NCBI RefSeq assembly: GCF_016097555.1
Contig: NC_054702.1
Span: forward strand, 110,213,014 to 110,277,013
Length of the DNA stretch: 64,000 nucleotides
Source of the DNA: Gigantopelta aegis
Taxonomy: Eukaryota; Mollusca; Gastropoda; Neomphalida; Peltospiridae
Reading direction: 5' to 3'
The position numbers and the translations under genes were made by a program. This document shows positions 49,206 through 62,436 of this stretch, one piece after another (position 1 is the first letter of the stretch; every line of letters starts with the position of its first letter). The notes under the pieces are model-generated. The model was not told the DNA's origin. It saw nothing but the letters and a program-made list of their open reading frames with translations, and made no database searches.

Positions 49206-50270
49206 GCGACCTGCCTCCACTGTCTTGTTTTTCCATGTATGTGTGGTGCTTTATGATCGTCATGGAAATGACCTATTGAACGCTGCTATCTGCATATATC
49301 ACTGTGTTGTTAATTAACAGTGTAGCAGTGGATACAGAAACAAGCATTTATGTTTGAAAGTGTTTTCTGCACACTGTAATGTAGCACTATTAAAACACTA
49401 GACTTCATATCCAGTTGATGAAGGTTCTGTATTACGTCCTTGTCGTCCATAGTCAACAAGTGTATCAGAATTATCTACCGAGAATAAGTTACTCATGTAG
49501 AGTTTAAATATGCATTTATATGGATTATGCTTTTTGATAGTGTTAAGTGCTACATGTATTGATGCTTCAACTTTAAGCTTATGTTTGCTCTAGCAATGTT
49601 GTGGTTAATTACATATTGTATGGTTTTCCTATTTGAAAATTCTTAACATTGGTGGTTTGGGAAATAATGTATAACAATATACCCGAAGAAGTTTAGTCAG
49701 CAAATTGTTTAAAACTGATAATTTAGATGAGCTGAACTTTATGGACCTTTACTTGTTTAAAATAAATACATAAATGCATATTAGTCCTACTTCTAATATT
49801 AAAATTATTTCAAACAAATCATATCTTTATTTATTTATATATCTGATTTTGCATATTTTTTATTATGTTGTGTATCATTTTCACATTATGTTGAATAACA
49901 TGTAAACATTTTGTTACGGTTTGTTTTGTGGTTAACATTTTGTTCCATCTGTATTTATGCTGGCAAGGTTAAACAACAAGTCACACAAGTGGTAACAGTT
50001 TGACATAAACGAGAAGAAACAAAGCCATTTGTGTGCCATTTTGGAATTATTTTTCAATTGTGCAAAATTGATTATTTTTCAGTGTCATTGTTTATGAAAT
50101 ACCAAAGAATTAAAACTGATATAGGTATAAATGAATACTAAATGGTGAGAAATGTTTGTGAAACTCTAGAGGGACCAAAAAACAAAAACTTGTAATACAA
50201 TCTTGATCCGTCTCGTCCATCGTCTTTCATACTGAAGAATTGTGAAAATAAAACCGTGTTTAGAAGTCTT
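49206..50270 (+). other. SCCPDH 3' UTR (probable)
   Basis: AT-rich sequence after the TGA at 49203..49205. AATAAA at 50247..50252 is a reasonable end signal, giving a UTR of about 1.05 kb. Another possible signal lies near 49761. Transcript data would be needed to choose. Confidence 0.5.
50247..50252 (+). terminator. Candidate SCCPDH poly(A) signal
   Basis: AATAAA in 'gtgaaaataaaaccgtgttt'. It is followed by a G/T-containing stretch. It is the best candidate in the first 1.1 kb after the stop. Confidence 0.4.
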
Positions 50271-51479
50271 CATTAACCCAAGCAGACTGTTATATTAGCA
50301 CAATCAGTAGATTAGTATTGAGGATTTTATTAAATAGTCACCAACAATGTAGATTCTAAAGGTCTCCTTTGTGTACACTCTTATTTGCTATTTAATAGAA
50401 AATGCAGGTGCATGATCGTGGGTGGGGAGTGTAAGAATTAATACCCTAATTACTCTTCTTTTTTTCCTTTCCATTTTGGTTTTACAGTTCTTTACTTCAT
50501 AAACATTAGCCATAAAATGTAGAAGTTCTTACAAAAAGAACCCCTTTCAAAAAGTCATATGGTTTTAAAGAGAATTATTAGCTCCAGTTCACTTCAGATC
50601 TGTGGAAGGTACCCTACCTGACTTCATATCAATAATACCGATACCTTAAAGATGCCAACCAAAAATGTATTGCCTTGAATGCGGGTTGTACCAAACCAAA
50701 TTAATTCAGAGTGGATAATGGATATATTCTACGGCATCACCCCGCTAAATGCTATGTCGTTAATAGCTTTAGCAGGCAGCTTAATGTAGTGCAGTTTTGG
50801 AAACTGGTCATCATTAAAAAGAAAATATTTTAAAATAACTTTTTTTTTCTTTTTTTTTTAATAATTACAACTAGGTTGATGTTTAACATTATTATTTCTA
50901 ATAATCAATGGGGACAAATAACCGGGAAATAAAAAAATCATAATTTCTCATGTATTGTTGTAAAGTACAATATTATTGGACGATTTGGCGCTTACAAGCC
51001 AATGACTTTACCAAATCGTGATGACGTCATATTTTGGACTGGCAAACGTACACAATGATGTTACATACGTTAATTTACACCTCTGTTTTTATTGTTAAAT
51101 TTGTAATAAAATGCTATTTTAATGTAATCTGTTACATTTTTTAACAGAATAAATAAAACGTTAATTAAAAAAAACTATCTGCGATTGTGAATAAAATATG
51201 AAGATATAGTAATATTTAGAATATTGTGTAAAGTTGTTTAAATTGGGAGCGGTTACAGAATCTGTCCGCCACTTATCCTGTAAAAACAGATTTTTTTTGG
51301 TGGGGATTCTTAAAAAAAAAGTGGGTCATGTTTTTTTTGTGGGGGAAAAGGAAGAAAAGTTCCTGACATAATATTGGAGATTTAGAATTATTGGGGGGGG
51401 GGGGGGGCTAGCCCCCCCAACACACACACACAAGCCCCCCTTGCCTGCTAACCCTAATGACTCTGTAGATGTAGGCTAT

Positions 51480-51840
51480 CAACGCTACTCTGTAACACGT
51501 CGTGGCAGGCCATCGGTCTACAGGCTGGTAGGTACTGGGTTCGGATCCCAGTAGAGGCATGGGATTTTTAATCCAGATACCGACTCCAAACCCTGAGTGA
51601 GTGCTCCGCAAGGCTCAATGGGTAGGTGTAAACCACAGGCATCGACCAGTGATCCATAACTGGTTCAACAAAGGCCATGGTTTGTGCAATCCTGCCTGTG
51701 GGAAGCGCAAATAAAAGATCCCTTGCTGCTAATCGGAAGAGTAGCCCATGTAGTGGCGACAGCGGGTTTCCTCTCAAAATCTGTGTGGTCCGTAACCATA
51801 TGTCGAGTGCGTCGTTAAATAAAACATTTCTTTCTTTCTT
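51480..51840 (+). repeat. SINE with a second tRNA-like head type
   Basis: The head reads 'caggccatcggtctacaggc' and 'actgggttcggatcccagta', a clear B box (GGTTCGGATCC). The shared SINE body ('ggccatggtttgtgcaatcc', 'aataaaagatcccttgctgc', 'agtagcccatgtagtggcga') and tail ('gtgcgtcgttaaataaaaca') with (TTTC)n follow. It shows that at least two head types use the same body in this genome. Confidence 0.88.
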
Positions 51841-52821
51841 TTCCTCTGTAACAATAGACCAACCAGTATCAGGTCACGGCATAGCGTAGCATTTGTAAGA
51901 AGTCAGCAGTCAAAATGGTGGTCGACTTAATGTAAAATGACCGATTCGGAAATATTATGATCGCCAAAAATAAGTACAAATGTCTGAACAGGTTATTGGC
52001 TTTATTTTAGTAATCATCAGAGTATATAAAATTATCAAAAATTACAGATTCGTTATTTAGTGTACAGTAAATTGTTGTTCTTAGGTGGCGGACATGTTCT
52101 ATAACCAAACCCAAACTTGGTTCCAATTATTATAAAACTTAATTACTGGTAACTGGTTTATTATCTTCTATTTATTACCAAAGCGGGCACTCATAATATA
52201 AGTAACAGAATTAATTTGGTGTGAACATTGGTTATTGATTTTCTTCAAAATTACCAGGTATGTAGAAACTTTCTATGAAAGGTTGTATGGTGCTAATATG
52301 TTTTTATAATTTCAAACTCAGTATTTATGTTGCTGAAGGATAATTTTCTCTTTTTCTCTTTTTAATAATCTTATAACAGTAAAGTATGATTAGTGCTTCA
52401 GAAGTTGTAAACTATCTTGAGATATTCATTAAAAATATTTGAATAAAATGTACATAGTTTAGTAGAATTATGTTGCTTGATCTGTTGGATTTCATACGAT
52501 TTTAACCAGTTACGGAAATTTAAGTATTCCATGTCCTACATTCATGTAGATTAATACAAGTGTTTGTTTTTCTTGTGAACAAAATAACAATTTTGTGGAA
52601 ATTTATACACGTTGAATTTATTTCAGCATTACCTATATTCTTTCAGTTTACTTGTTGCCTTTTATTGTTCGTGACTTTGTGCTTTAAAAGCTTTTCAAGT
52701 TCAAAATATATTTGTTATTCAATAAATAAACTATGCTTCAATAACTGTTGTTTTTTTCAATTTAACAATGAAGAATTGTTTTCATGCAATTATGGATTAT
52801 AAAATAAAAGCATTAATAAAG

Positions 52822-53040
52822 ATAAGGGCATTTGGTAGAGCATTCACCTCAAGTGCTTGTGATTTAGGATCAAACTTCCTCAAAGGACCCATTCTCCTAT
52901 GGGGGTTTTTCCATTCCAACCAGTGTTGACTGGTATATCAAAGGTCATGGTATGTGCTGTCCCTTGCCACTAACTGAAAAATATAGATTTCCTCTAAGAC
53001 CCGTCACAAATTAACAAAAGTATGATTAATAAATCGGTGG
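52822..53040 (+). repeat. tRNA-derived SINE, diverged
   Basis: 'ggtagagcattcacctcaag' is close to the head of the copy at 4985. It continues 'gactggtatatcaaaggtca' and 'tgtcccttgccactaact' and ends 'tatgattaataaatcggtgg'. The TATAAAAGATC part has been lost. Confidence 0.8.
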
Positions 53041-55434
53041 ACTTCATTCTAAACCGGATGCAGGTGGGATGAACAAAATGTGCCAGATTAGACATACATG
53101 TATCTTCTGTGACAAAATCTTGAGTCTGCAAAAATTCATCCATCAAGTCTACACGTTAAATATAATCAGAATGTGATAAATATTTTAGATTAATTTTTAA
53201 ATGTGACATACCTTGTACAGTCAAACCTGTATATAACGGCCACTCGAGAGATCTGCTAAAAGTGGGAATTGAGGTCAGGTGGCAGTTGTGAAATAGTTTA
53301 CTATGAAAGCTACTAGTAAACTGGAATGCATAAGTTAACACTTATAAGTCATCACAAAAATATATAATAAGAGAAAAATATTTATTCAAAGCATACATTG
53401 ATTGAATCACGTTTTTTTTTTAAAAGTCACTACTATTCACCTTTTGATTGCTTTCCACTGCATTCTGTTGGTCCACAAGATGCAAAAGGTTCCAGGCAAG
53501 AAGTCGCTGTACAATAACGAGGCCAGTGGCAATGGCTGAACAAACATTGTAGCAAACTGTCGCAACTGCTTGTCTGACTAGTAGCAATTGCACACCTTGG
53601 AATATATCTTGTGACCATTATCAGGGTTCACCCTATATATGGCCAAATTGGCCAATTACTAATTTTTATTAAAAGTGGCCACATTTAGGTTTTGGCTAAT
53701 AAAATATCCCTTAAATTAAGCACATTTTAATAATTTTCAAGGAAATACTCGTCATACACGTACACATTTAAAAATTGGCTAAACCAAAATTTGTTCCAGT
53801 GTGAGCCCTGCATTATGACAAGTTCAACTCTGACAAAACATAGTGATCATTGTAATTTTGTTTCCACTGTAGCAGGTTCATCCATTCATTTTGGTAAAAA
53901 AAAAGAAAAAAAAGTGGCCACCCTGAACAGGCGGCTGTTATATACAGGTAAATTAAAGAAAGAAATGCATTAGTTGGACCACAGGTAATTAGACCAGTCT
54001 CAACTATATTTAACACAATTTTTTATAACAATTAAAAAAAATATATTTAATTGAATAATGATAAAAACGCTGACATTTTCATTGTTTAGTAGACACAGCT
54101 ATTGTTTTAGCTTTTAACAATGAATGCCACCCAGGGAGTGGGCAACACATTAATTCTGCTACATCGGATCGATCCGGTTACAGTCAGTCAAAGATAATGG
54201 TCTGTATAGTTTAGTACCACATGTTTTTCTGACACCAAACACATTGGATTCAGACAGTATAAAGTGGCCACATACTAGTAATCACCAACTTGTACTGCCC
54301 TGTCGTCTCGATGTGCTAAGACATACCATCACATTGTTACTTGCTACTTTGTTTGTTCGTCAGCAGCTGTAACTACAGGTTCCAACTGAAGTTACTGCAA
54401 AATATCACCCATAAACTGTGTTTTTTATACCAAATTCATCATGATCGCTGTTGAATCAGAAATCTTATCTCCGAATCTTTTTCTTTTTTGTTTATTTGTT
54501 AATGACTTTAATGACTGTCTTTGTATACTGTAGGTCTAGTCCGAAGGGATGTAGAATGTGTGGTTCTTCTAACGTACACTACTGTAGGTCAAGAAATTGC
54601 ATTTCAGCAGTCACGTCAATTTAACATAATAGATATTAATTTTGTGAACAATAATCTGACAATTTGCATAGGTAGTCTAGAGTTACGGTTTAGTTTAGAC
54701 TTCAGCTAGCAGCAAATAGTCTTGATGATACAAGGCGTTAGTTATAAGTAGGCGTTAGTTATAAGTAGGCATCAAAACAATGGGCCGTGTTGTTGTCATA
54801 AACGACTACGAATAAACCCAAACGAAAATTTCACGACTTTCCAGGATTTCCATGACCTGTACGAACCCTGTATATCTGGCCAATGAAGTACATCAAATTA
54901 TTTGTATTGGTGCGCTATTTAAAAAAACAAATCTTAACACTGGCAAATATACTCCTTTACTTCACTAACTCTTATTGAGCAATCGCCACCTGTAAGTCAG
55001 CGCGCGCACATGAAAGGTGGAATTTCAAACACCGATGATTGTGGAGTGACTGGACATGCCACACATTTTAGTAGCCCAACGGACTACCAGAGTTGGACAA
55101 CTGGTAGTCCCAGTAAGAAATTGGTAGCCAAAGCATCCTGGGCTACCGCTAAGGTCGAGCTCTGTACGTCACATCCACTTATTGGGGAAACCACCCCTTT
55201 CGTAAAAATGGCAATCTTCATAAAGTAGTGATAATCAGGTATTTTTATGAATTCTGGTAATGCCCTTTTTAAAAAATTTAATGTGTATATTGATATAGGA
55301 ACTTTGGATAGGCATCTTTCCAACAAAGAACACTTATTTTTCATGATACTCCTCCTTTAGTTAATATGCCATTGAGAGCTAAAAATTACTCTCCTTGAAC
55401 TAATTTCAAAGAACAAGGTTTGTATAATTGTTGA

Positions 55435-55440
55435 TTTATT
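55435..55440 (-). terminator. Candidate BABAM2 poly(A) signal
   Basis: AATAAA on the minus strand (plus 'gatttattttat'), about 580 bases downstream of the BABAM2 stop codon. Confidence 0.4.
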
Positions 55441-56016
55441 TTATATTTCTATCTGTCGAGTTTAAAAATATGTTCTAGGAACACCAGCTTGCTTTTTAAC
55501 ATAATTTTCATGATCACATAGCACATTTAATGCAACAACTGAACACTGGTATAACATACAAGTCCTGCTCAGGTGAATCAAGTCATTAAGGTTAAGAAAG
55601 AGGTTATTTTTAAGAATGTTCACCATATTCAGCAGTAAGACTGAGCATTGATGGCAATTCATTATATATTTTTTTGTAAAATACACAACACAATATTTGC
55701 AGTACATGACAAAGACACCTACAGCAGAACAGACACTAAACATTACCCTCATAATGTACAATCATGTACAGATGATGGTGAGTTCAAAGTAATCATCCTA
55801 AAAGACCTTCCAGTCGGTCTCCGTAGAGAAATCAACTTGGCACAAACTGGACACATTTAAGTCTTCAACACTTTCGCATATGCAAAACCTTTGCCTTTCT
55901 TTAGCATTTGTCATTTCAGTAACTGAGAGATGCATTGTCAGGTTTCATTCATGGTAATATATTACAGAAATTCTATTTAAGTTTTAATATAAATAGATGA
56001 TAGTCCCCGGCAAATA

Positions 56017-59000
56017 TCACAATGATCCCGACAACACTGAAGATTTCTGGAACTGTCCAATAGTGTCCAGGATAAACGACCTGAAACAGACAGTGTCATA
56101 TTAAATAAATAGCTCTTGTCTTTAGGCCTATTTCTAATGTGCATCTTATAAGTAAGACAGGTTACCATCAAAGTAAGGGGCCAGTATAAATGTCTGCAAA
56201 TGGTCAAATACAACATAGTTAATCCCCAAATTTTAATATATTACCAGGTCCTATTGAGTCTCGGATATTTTTGTAGTATTCACAAAACACTGTACATAAC
56301 TATGTTGTATCTGACCATTTTCATAAGTTAATGCTGGTTTTATAGTAGCAATTATCAGTTTTACCATCTCCACTTTGCTAGTAAAACTTTGTGACAGTAA
56401 AACCAACAATAATGTCCACAAATGGTCAAATACAACATAGTTATTCCCTAATTTTAATATATTACTTTAAGTAAAACAATTCCTCATTTACAAATAATTA
56501 CATAATACAAATTGTTTTTTCAAAAAGCTACTGCATTTATTAAATTGTGCTACAGCTGAAAACTAGCAAATTAATATCCTGATTATCCCCATTCTAATTC
56601 AATAAATCCCCCAAAAAGTCATTTAAATAGTAATTTTTCAGAAAGCACACAGCGTTAACAAAAGTCTGATCATTACTTAGTGTTTTCAATAATCCGCCTT
56701 ATAAAATAATTTTCGTATAAGCAGATTAAAATAAACTTTTTTTTTATATGTTATACAACAGTTGCTCCTAATTTTCTTTTTGTATTTTATTGTTTTAATA
56801 ATGACAATGTGTTACTGTGAGGTAAGAGAATCAATAAATTACTCTATTATACTCTTTAAAAATTTTTAGGGGAATTTCAAATGCAAATGTGATTACCAAT
56901 GATTGGAACAGAGATCAGATTTAAAAAATGACTGCCTAAGAAAGAACGCACAATCTAACATTCAAACACAGCCGAAAAAATTTCATATGCAATACGCAGT
57001 AGCCCCATACACGTGGGTAGGGAGTCATTTGTGATTTTGACACTTCAGAGCAGTCTATAAATCTGTTTGAGTGATTACTATTTTTAATTTTACTGAATCT
57101 CATGATCAATTAACCTTTATTCTTTGGATGTTATGCATTGTTGGTCTTTGAATTATTGATGCGGTGTCAATGACGTTAAGAACACATTAGGGCTATTGGC
57201 ATGCTTTAAACTGGTAGAATTCAGCGTGATGTAACTAATATATTCAATGTTTCGCCATCTGTGATCTGCAGAATATGGAACAGATATCAGCAGACCCAAA
57301 ATTTTGATGATCGACCCCATCCCAGGACAACCACATGAGTCCAGGATCAATTCATCAGAACCCAAGTTCTACAAAATCGATCTCAAACAGTGACTCAAAT
57401 TGCTGCACAGTTACACCAGTCTATTGGGGTCCGAGTGATGGGTCAGATGATTAGAAATCATCTACATGCAGCTCATCTGCATGCTTGGCGACCACGTGTT
57501 GTGCAACTGTTAATGAAATGCCAACTGGTAAACAGTTGCCAATAGGGGTATTACCCATTATTGATCAAAAGATGCCTACATTTTCACGTCATCCCTATCT
57601 TGTTTCAAGGTCGTTTGTAACCATACATACAACCTGCTGCCAACATGAACTGTTGTCATTTCTTCCCAATTCCTTCATTATTATCATGCATCTATTCCTA
57701 GACAGTGATACCTCTTTATGCTTCTTTAATTAGCTGTTATTTCCTACATTCCCCTACTTGTTTTCAAGAGTATATAATTCACTCACCAAACTTTTATCTA
57801 AATACAAAAAAACGTGTAAAATTAATTATGCCACAGACTTTGAATTTGAATGGTACCAACTGATAACCCTAATACATCACTTTACCTTGCTCTTTCTGCC
57901 ATTTCTATTCCACTCCATCTAGGACTGTATGGATAGTCCTCAAAAACCTGCATGTACGGCTTTCCCTTTGATTCATGGTACACCGATTGAAACATAAATT
58001 GTGGCTGTTCTTTTGGGAAGTACATTGGCAGTTCAACTGCAATTATGAAAAAGGAAATTATATATTTTTTAAAAAGGAAAAAAAAAGAAGAGAAAGTATA
58101 TAGTCTCTTTGCATCAAAAGACCGAAGAATTGGAATGTAACCCTATAATGAATAACATTAAAATTCATATCAAATTATAGTATTACATTTTAAACCCATA
58201 CTAATTCTGTATAAATAAAAAAAATTCTTTACAAATGACCACCAAATTGCATAGGTTACCATATTTTGCAGTATATAACCCACTATTTTTGTTTCCAAAT
58301 CAAAAGGGGTTGTTTATATAATGGTGTGGTTTATATGTGACTTTTACCTACATGTAAATTGCAATGATCATAGATATTTTCATCAATGTGTATATCAGTT
58401 TGGAAGTATGACAATGTTATAACAAACACAAATTTGCAAGTTCCACTCCATCTAGGACTGTATAGACAGTTCTCAAAAACTTGCATGTATGGCTTTCCCT
58501 TCGATTCATTCATTATTTCAGGAATCCACATTTTGTTGAACATTTTCGCCTCTATACTGAATATTCCCCAACTACAATACTGTATTATTTGCATTGCTGA
58601 CATTGTTTTTTTCTACTATTCTGTTGAATCACTGAAATTATTACTGTTTCTTGTATGCAGGTTATGTTAAATGAGAGATGATTGTAAAACTTACTGTTTA
58701 TTATGAAGTAGAAGTCGTGCCATTCAAACAGAAATGATATCGTACTGAAGGCCTCCATATCGTATTCCAACACAGACCTGAAATGATTTTACATCAAAAT
58801 TAAAATGTGTAAAGCAGGTAAAACAGTTGTTAAAATAAATCATTATTATAACTGACAGTTCTACAGAGTTCATACATCTTTCCATATTTTGTTAACCATC
58901 ATGGCCATAATTAAAGAGTAAGATGAGGTGGGATATTAGTGAAAACACAAAATGAGAATGTTTATGTTTAAAAGTCTTTTTGTCTTGCCAGAGATTATCT

Positions 59001-59695
59001 TACATTACTGTGTCTCAATTAGTTTTTACCGACTCTCCACCCCATTATTTAAGCCCTGAACAAGATTCATCAAATCAGATGTCTGATGTGAAAGAATGGG
59101 AGTTTTGGGATATCATTTGACTGATGTAGGAAGAAATCTACATTCAATACCATGAAATGTACAAACCTTCCAAACATACTAAGAAATGCTGCAACATAGT
59201 CCTTCTTCTTTTCATGACTTTGCACCAGTAAATCAACCTGAAATAAAAAAGCAATATAAAATTTAACCCACTTTAATTTATACAGCATATAACTTCTCTT
59301 TCTCTGCCAACGTAACACTAAATTATTGATTATTTGGGTTTTTCAAAATAAACAAAAGTTACTCTATCTTATATCAGAAAATATCACCATTGGTCACTAA
59401 AACAGTTCATGATCTACAATTTAAATTAGTTCAAAATATTTGGGTTTTTGAAAATAAACAAGAGTTACTTTGACTTACATCAGAAAATATTAGCATTTGT
59501 CACTAAAACAGTTCATACCTTGCGCCTCAATAACTCAAACACATTCGGCACATAATCAAGGAGACGTGCCCCAGACGGAAACGCTGGGATTCTTAAACTA
59601 CAAGAACCACCTAGAGCACTGGAAAAGAAAAAAGAAAAAAAGAAAACTTAGAAATTCATGAAGATGAAAGTGAACCAAATGTATTAAAATAAGAC

Positions 59696-59771
<76 letters not shown>

Positions 59772-62436
59772 TAAGAATACACTACAATAAATATTTATAA
59801 ATGACAAATTTACTACACTGTCATTGTGTAAAAGAAAGAAATAGAATATGTTTTAACAACACCTCAGAACATTTTAAACTACAGGTAGTACTAACCCAAA
59901 TAATATCTGGCTGGGTCAGAGTTCAAGGTGCACCTAATTTTTGATAGAGCAGTTAATACCACAAGTCCTGCCATTGGTGATAAATGTGAGATTGTTTGTT
60001 GTTGTAAAATGTTATATCAGCCCCATAAATTTCTGTAATTTAATTTGAACTAGTGTTAATGTATCAACTACCGCTGTGCTTAAAACATGTCCAGGGTCCT
60101 ACTAAAAATAGCATGACAATTTTTGTGCAGAACTAGGGTAGATATAGATGCTACCATTATCTCTGAAATGAGAAGCGTAACCCCCATTTTTTTCTGATTT
60201 ACTTTAAGGGTGAGGGGTGCACTGGCACAGCCAGGATTTGTTTGGGGTTTTTTTTTGGGGGGGGGGGGGGGGCTACCCACACTATCTATGTATAATAACA
60301 AAGATAAAAAAGACATGGATATATTTCATGTATCAAAGAACGAGACAATCTGAGTCGCCTATTAAGACTCGCTTACACACTAAGAGGAGAACTGAAAAAG
60401 ATCACTCATTTCATCCCATAGACTGTAGCTTGTGAAAAAGAAAAAGAAAACAATACAGAGAGATGGATGGATGGCTATAAAGACAAACAGACTATAATGT
60501 CCTTCTACATGGGGAAATAAGAGTTATTCTTACTTTTCTACTCTGGGTGAGAGAAACAGCTGTGGTGTTACTCTCATTCCTTCAGGAGACTGGAACGTCA
60601 GTAACAGAACAGCCGAGTCTTCTCCAGGGTTATCCTGAACAATAACAATATATCAAACTAAACAGTCAGTGCTATACTGAAAACAGTTACAAAACATAGG
60701 TACAGAAGTTTATTAATGGTCAATTCATTTGCTTGGTTATCCTAAAAACAATAATAAATCAAAGCTGCTAGCAGCAAGGAGGTAGGTTCAGTAACAGATA
60801 GAAAGCTATAAAAGCCATTTTAAAAGATGTATTTTTTATTTTGGTCATACCAAAAAACATATAATGGACCTTTGTACTCAAACATTCAGCAACAGTGAGC
60901 AATGCCAAAATTTGCAAATGACATGATTGGTTCCCAATGTTCCTGAGAAGTGCAAAACAGTTTACTAAATGTTTTCCTGCTTGGTCTGAATGAACTCGGC
61001 TCTAATATACTTTCTTTGCAATTATACTAATAATAAATGTTTCTTTATAATTTGTATGTGCGTTGAATTCAGAGACATTTTAAAATAATACACATTAATC
61101 CTTGTTTAGTGTCCAAGCTTGCATCCATATTTCCGATGTTACTATGGAAGTTATCTTGTTTGCTAAACTATTAATAATTATAATTATATAAGTATATACA
61201 GATAATGCCCTATATCACATAAGAATTTCATGTGGTTTGGTCCACAGTTTTCAAGATTTTATAAATTATCACAATATTTAATAACATAATAATATAAAGG
61301 AGCCAAATTGTAACAAGTATAATGGGCTCCACTACTTATGTTTCAAATCAATCAAATGTTCACTCAAATTATCTACATAATCATTGCAGGTCTAATGTAT
61401 ATTTTATTAAACAGCTTACCATGCAATCACAGTGTCTCACAACTATAATTACAAAAAGACCAAATAGGCCTACAGTAGAGACATAGGTTCAATAGATGTA
61501 TCAGTGACAATCTGTCATGCAGTTGTGGTTATCAGTTTGAAAATATGCTTCATTTTCTGTTTACATGTCCTTTGTATGATAATATTCGCCAAACAAAGTT
61601 TTATTACAACAGTGGTTTTGACCTCAAGACAGTGGTATTTGGTAGAAATTACTATCCTCATAAATTTAAGAATAGTGAAATCAATTCATGAATTTCTAAC
61701 TGCTTCAAACCTTTTTGATTTCAATTAATGCACTTAGTAATACTTTATAATTATTGTCACCTGCGTGCTGGTCTATAGTAGCTAGGTGTCCACACAACTA
61801 CTTGCTTGTACTAGTATATTGACTTAAATGTATGAATTTTCCAGAGGTACTGGTGTGGACATGAAACATATGGAAGTGCAATATTTGTTATAAGTGTGTG
61901 TAGGTAACAATACCCAAACATATCAATGTTTCCACACATAATGTTTGTTATACAAGTATTAGGTAATAGTAATGGGGAATTATTGACCATGTATTATTAT
62001 ATCTAAAATGTATGATTTTGATTTTATATTTTGTTTCCCACTCTTGAAGGCATATAGACCCCCACTCCGGGGGGTTGTCACATGACTATAGAAATAACCC
62101 ACCTTTTCTTCCATCTTAGTAGTAATCTAGGTTACTTTTCTTTATAATCCTTGGTAGACCTGGGGTTGCAAACAGATTTGTAAACTCGCCCGTGGGAATA
62201 TGCCTTAAGATTTAGAATCATTGGTCTGTCATCTTGTGTAAATCTGAATTACATTTTCAAATTGTTGGGAGAGACCTTATTATAGGCATTTTGCCTGTTG
62301 GCCAAACCCAAACTAGCATTATAATTGGGAATAAATATTTTTTAAACCAGTAAAGACATACCTTTGTTAAATATGCTGGAATTTGACTGAAGTCGACTGG
62401 TAACTTTATCAAAAATTTTACACAACCCATTCTGCC
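56017..62436 (-). CDS. BABAM2: BRISC and BRCA1-A complex member 2 (BRE/BRCC45), C-terminal part
   Basis: BABAM2 is the scaffold subunit, with tandem ubiquitin-E2-variant folds, of the BRCA1-A complex (DNA double-strand break response) and of cytosolic BRISC, both K63-deubiquitinases. Exons in transcript order are 62362..62436, 60534..60634, 59519..59618, 59167..59237, 58695..58777, 57886..58036 and 56017..56080. Phases join without a break into 214 residues plus TGA. Strings matching human BRE include [92 protein letters not shown] and [16 protein letters not shown]. The first part of the protein (about 170 residues) must be encoded beyond 64000 or in exons I could not find between 62437 and 64000. 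The acceptor of the first listed exon could be CAG at 62432 instead of TAG at 62437, a five-base difference; the following reading frame is unaffected. Confidence 0.95.
56191..56466. repeat. Three copies of a 25-bp motif in a BABAM2 intron
   Basis: 'aatggtcaaatacaacatag' occurs at about 56198 and 56421 in direct orientation, each continuing into 'ttaat/ttatt ... attttaatatatta'. It occurs a third time inverted at about 56300..56322 ('aactatgttgtatctgacca'). The whole covers about 275 bp just upstream (in transcript sense) of the last exon. Confidence 0.8.
56848..57776 (+). mobile_element. Internally deleted Tc1-type element
   Basis: Left end 'tatactctttaaaaattttt' then 'agggg' and right end, read inverted, 'tatatactcttgaaaacaag' then 'tagggg'. 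The terminal TATACTCTT block equals that of the Tc1 element at 22385. Between the ends lies the N-terminal third of a transposase. The catalytic DDE half is gone and the 3' part has no recognisable coding. It is 0.93 kb long and older than the first element. Confidence 0.78.
57165..57520 (+). pseudogene. Tc1 transposase N-terminal relic
   Basis: One frame reads [20 protein letters not shown], then [22 protein letters not shown] (the helix-turn-helix and GRPR-like hinge). It continues to [20 protein letters not shown] and [16 protein letters not shown], the second DNA-binding helix region. In-frame stops lie at about 57207 (TAA) and 57336 (TGA). No catalytic aspartate or glutamate motifs follow. 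It belongs to the element at 56848..57776 and cannot make a working transposase. Confidence 0.8.
58443..58510 (-). pseudogene. Relic duplicate of part of a BABAM2 exon
   Basis: 68 bp match the coding exon part 57909..57976 with about six differences and no gaps. The reading frame survives as [23 protein letters not shown] against [23 protein letters not shown] in the real exon. Three of the differences are silent. No good acceptor or donor flanks it, so it is probably not spliced into mRNA. Confidence 0.85.
59697..59769. repeat. (TA)n microsatellite
   Basis: About 70 bp of TA in the BABAM2 intron between exons at 59519 and 60534. The reverse frame of Tyr-Ile repeats is spurious. Confidence 0.97.
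60205..60290. repeat. G-tract dispersed repeat fragment
   Basis: 'gcactggcacagccaggatt', a run of about 17 G and 'ggctacccacactatctatg'. It shares the arrangement and the word 'acccacactat' with the fragment at 47700. Confidence 0.55.
60635..62361 (-). other. BABAM2 intron
   Basis: About 1.7 kb of AT-rich intron. I see no repeat family or open frame that I can support, apart from ordinary low-complexity. Confidence 0.6.

Larger units (their letters stand above)
50271..55434. other. Intergenic region between SCCPDH and BABAM2 3' ends
   Basis: About 5.2 kb between convergent genes. Two SINEs (51480..51840 and 52822..53040) are recognisable. There is a 'ggcgttagttataagta' tandem pair at 54737..54770 and a diverged 'ggccaaattggccaattact' type repeat at 53640..53810. 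A short block with 'agtagcccaacggactaccag' and 'tcctgggctaccgc' inverted words lies at 55070..55150. I see no gene. Confidence 0.5.

Noticed and set aside
58386-58670. 94-codon plus-strand frame in the BABAM2 intron
   Set aside because: Opposite strand of the exon-duplicate relic; no independent support.
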